Shown here piece after piece: positions 60,861-64,000 of a DNA stretch of 64,000 bases (its first letter is position 1; the number at the start of each line of letters is the position of its first letter). The DNA comes from Paragordius varius (Eukaryota; Nematomorpha). A program made the translations under genes and the position numbers. The stretch is from NCBI GenBank assembly GCA_964247055.1, contig OZ176054.1:3844001-3908000 (forward strand), written 5' to 3'. The notes under the pieces are model-generated. The model was given only the letters and a program-made list of their open reading frames with translations. It made no database searches and was not told the origin of the DNA.

Positions 60861-61511
60861 ATGCTCACTATATTGATATTGAATTTATTTATACCATTAA
60901 CTTTTGGTAACATTTATGATTTGTGTATCCACACACAAGCTCTACACCCACATAGTTTAGCTAAACTTAAATTATCGCAAAATTATGATTGGAATTCTGT
61001 GGATAGTCAATTTATCATACCAACCTCAAATCCAGGAAATCTAATTAGTTATACACATCAGGAGAATGCGCTTTCTCCTAAGATCTGGAAGTTTTTGGAA
61101 AGAAAATGCACTGAGAATGAAAATATTTTTGTAAGTTTGTACGATGAAAAACATATTTCAAATATTCAAACATTCGTGAAAAGTTGTGCTTTATTGAAAT
61201 CCAAATTTAACATATCATTAATTATTCATCTGAACGTTCAAGATTTTTCCGTCCAGTCCATTAATATTTTAACCTTTTCCTCGCAAGATGTAAATCCTAA
61301 CACGCCAAACATTACCATATACATTCAAAAATCTGCTTTAATGGCATCACCGGACACTTTTACCTGGGTTCAACGTATAGAACATGATAAACTTGAAAAT
61401 GCTAAAAAGATGCAAAACGATAAAACATCATTTCTTTCAAAATATTGGATATACATATTAATTTTTGTTGTGTTTTTATTTATATCGAATTCATTAAATC
61501 CCGAAAGTTAG
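60861..61511 (+). CDS. EMC10: ER membrane protein complex subunit 10
   Basis: Lumenal/membrane subunit of the EMC, the insertase for tail-anchored and multipass proteins. A single exon of 216 residues. The start MLTILILNLFIPLTFG is a typical signal peptide. A beta-rich lumenal domain follows. The end RIEHDKLENAKKMQND then TSFLSKYWIYILIFVVFLF matches human EMC10 ([37 protein letters not shown]), with one membrane segment at the C-terminus. The family is usually about 250 residues. The ATG lies 16 bp past the IDO stop in the same orientation. There is no room for a conventional promoter and no AG in that gap, so co-transcription or a promoter inside IDO is implied. A poly(A)-type AATAAA is at about 61670. 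Confidence 0.88.
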   Translation: MLTILILNLFIPLTFGNIYDLCIHTQALHPHSLAKLKLSQNYDWNSVDSQFIIPTSNPGNLISYTHQENALSPKIWKFLERKCTENENIFVSLYDEKHISNIQTFVKSCALLKSKFNISLIIHLNVQDFSVQSINILTFSSQDVNPNTPNITIYIQKSALMASPDTFTWVQRIEHDKLENAKKMQNDKTSFLSKYWIYILIFVVFLFISNSLNPES

Positions 61512-64000
61512 AATCTTTTCCTTACTTTTTGTAGAAACCGTGGAAAAATAATTTGCTAACTCTATTATTTATAAATTGCAGAGCCGCAGCGGTTTTTATA
61601 TTTAATTTTTTCCAGTTTTACGATTTTATCTGTGTCAAAAGCTTCTACTTATTATTCCTTATAAGTTTAAAATAAATCTGATTTCGATCACGCCATATAT
61701 CGGCTTTGGCTCTTTACAAAAGCTAAATTAATAAATTATTAATATATTCAAAAAAAAAATTGCGTATTTTAAACTTTAAAGTATACTGCACTTAACATTA
61801 AACCGGTAATTTTTTTATGGGATATATTATAAATTTTAATAGTATGATAATTTTTTCAGTCAGTTAACCAACTACTGAGGTAAGCCGTTTCAAAAATATT
61901 CCTTTTTTGAAAGAAAAAAAAAGACCTTGTGTCATATAAAATATTTAAAAATTTAAATCCCTATCTAAAACAACATTGGTTAAAGATTATGACAATTTAA
62001 ATTTATTTGGTAATATGACTGCTGTAAAATTAGAAACCATTCATTTGAAGGGTCTAAACGTTTGGAACTTTCGGTAATTATATAATGTAACCTGCGCAAG
62101 AGTATTGTATCTTCTATTTGGACCAAAAAATTATATTAAACTGACAAATTCAAAGGTCCTTATCATTCACAAAACCCGCGTTGTTTTCAATTAAATCATT
62201 ATTTAAAAGTTTTCTGGAAAAGCCGAATTGCCTTCTAAAACGACAATCCTTGAGTTTGGATAGAGGCATTTAAAAAATTAAGTAGGGTTCAAACCCGAAT
62301 TCGGCTCCTAAAATTTTACCAGGAACCGGCTCCGTTGGGTTAAAACCAACCTGATTCCTGTTTTCAGGCTCAAGAACCTGACTCCAATTCCAAAATTTTC
62401 GGAACCGCTTTTAGACTTCTGTTTTAACCGTACATGAACCATGGGTTAGATTCATTTAAATAGTGGTTATATTTAAAAAAATAAAGATTAAGAGAAAAAA
62501 GTTTATTTATTTATTTTTGACTTGGTTATTAAAGAGGGGAACAATACATCAAAAATGTTGACTATGCCGCTTATTTAGACGCGTGATATGAATTAAGTTT
62601 TAAGGAAAAAACATGGCTCGAAACCATTAGATGCTGTGCAAACACATTGATAAATGAGATGTTATTACTGTAAGTAAGGATATAACAAACGATTTTTAAG
62701 TTAATCTCCTTCAAAAAATATATGATAATAGTCTAGATTAAAGACACCATCTATAATTTGATAAAGAGACCTTTGTTCCACAGTCAGCCAATAAAATGGA
62801 AATGTAGGGAAATATACAAACTATTTACCTTGTTTAGAATCAGCTAACATTAGAATGGTTGAGCTTACCAGTAACTCGAATTTTTTTAATATATAAATTA
62901 GGGATCTGAACAAACCCTTTTAAGATAAATAGATTGACCAGGGGATTGTTAATGCAATAATATTTTTGAAACTCAATATTTATAAAGGGTTTATTAATTG
63001 AAATAACCTGATTTGCCTTTGCACTTTTTTATATATATTTTCCAATATATGTTTGATAATTAAAATTTGGATTACTTTAATAAAAATGTTTTATGAATTT
63101 TTTTTATGAAAAGCCAGGAACCAACATAGAAACCGGATTTAAATGTTAATCGAGTCGGAAACCAGTAAACTTTCAATTTACGGGCTTAGAAACCAGCCTT
63201 TCGGTTTCATTTTTTAGGAACAACCCCGGTGTCATTCAATTTTTAAAATAAACTTAGCTCAGCTTCCAACTGTACCAGCACCACCCTTGTTACGATTCCA
63301 CTTTTTTAAATGGGTTAAACTTAAAGTAAATAAAACGCTTAATTTTAATGAGTCATCTCCTTTTATTTTATACTTTTATGCTATGCATTCATAACAAGCA
63401 ATTTTAAGACGTCCATATCGTTATAATTCCTGATATATTTGAAAGATAAATTTTTTCAAAAACGTTTATTATTTTAGTTTTATATGTATTACCTTTATGT
63501 AAACACATTTTCGATTACATTAAATAATAGTATGAAATAAATTTCTGTAATAATTAATCTACTCACAAAAACGTTTGAGTATAAATATCTTTTATAAGTC
63601 CCATTCTCAAAACAATGTTAAATATCTTTGCAAACACTGTAATCAATAATTTAAATGTAATAATACTTGAGTTAAAATTTAAGGATTCTATACGGGAAGG
63701 TAAATACAAGAATTAATTTAGCTAACGTATGAATATATTATATTTGAGGTTTAAATAAAATTATTTGCAATAATAATTTACTATTAAAAATTAGCGTTTA
63801 ATCAGGTTACAAACTCAATATAATTTATTTATTAATTTTTGACTCCAATCGCAGTTAACACATCAAATATTCTCATTTAAACCTAAATTTGGGGTATTAA
63901 AATATTCATATATTTTATAATAATTGTATCTATATTTATTTGATGCTAACATAATTACAAACATTTATTTTTTCTTAAACATAGTTATTTTTTTCTCGAG
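61512..64000. other. Right-edge gene-free region
   Basis: No gene was recognised on either strand. Two patches (about 62285-62425 and 63105-63240) are richer in GC than their surroundings and dense in GGAACC, GAAACC and GGTTC motifs. They may be related degenerate repeats. Confidence 0.5.

Overview
The window is nuclear DNA from an animal with a very AT-rich, repeat-laden genome. Twelve protein-coding genes can be assembled exon by exon; no rRNA, tRNA or CRISPR was seen. The strongest clue to the organism is its introns. At least 32 introns in the conserved genes are only 20 to 33 nt long, all GT-AG, beside ordinary introns of hundreds to thousands of bases. The protein set is metazoan (BAR-RhoGAP of the RICH type, a Shroom-type ASD2 protein, STEEP1, IDO, EMC10). 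Introns averaging about 26 nt are known from dicyemid mesozoans, so a dicyemid or similarly reduced, fast-evolving animal is my best guess; this is inference.

Layout. 0.8-2 kb: PIGQ (minus, cut by the left edge) head to head with RPL35. 2-7.8 kb: repeats and a decayed LINE. 7.9-13.5 kb: METAP1. 13.8-21.1 kb: RFK (minus), RPL13A (plus) and UPF3 (minus), closely packed. 22.5-24 kb: RhoGDI and STEEP1 tail to tail. 24-32.6 kb: a transposon graveyard with nested elements. 32.7-42.8 kb: Shroom-like gene. 42.8-47.8 kb: more elements. 47.8-56.2 kb: RICH-type BAR-RhoGAP gene with 17 exons. 57.6-61.5 kb: IDO followed 16 bp later by EMC10. 61.5-64 kb: nothing recognisable.

Gene islands are tight (gaps of 16, 46, 47, 61, 70 and 242 bp between neighbours) while the rest is AT-rich desert and mobile DNA. 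The repeat load is dominated by one roughly 580 bp TTAA-flanked MITE family (nine copies), a long foldback family, two hAT groups (one with an 8-bp target duplication) and two TA-flanked foldback elements. A hammerhead-ribozyme-like core lies at the tip of an inverted repeat inside a Shroom-like intron.

Functional themes: Rho/ROCK and membrane-shape control (RhoGDI, RICH, Shroom-like), translation and N-terminal processing (RPL35, RPL13A, METAP1), nonsense-mediated decay (UPF3), ER and GPI biology (PIGQ, EMC10, STEEP1), and cofactor or tryptophan metabolism (RFK, IDO). Eight of the twelve gene models sum to a whole number of codons across all exons from a chosen start to a stop, and single-exon EMC10 is open throughout. 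RFK (start unresolved), PIGQ (partial) and RhoGDI (a reading-frame break) are the exceptions.
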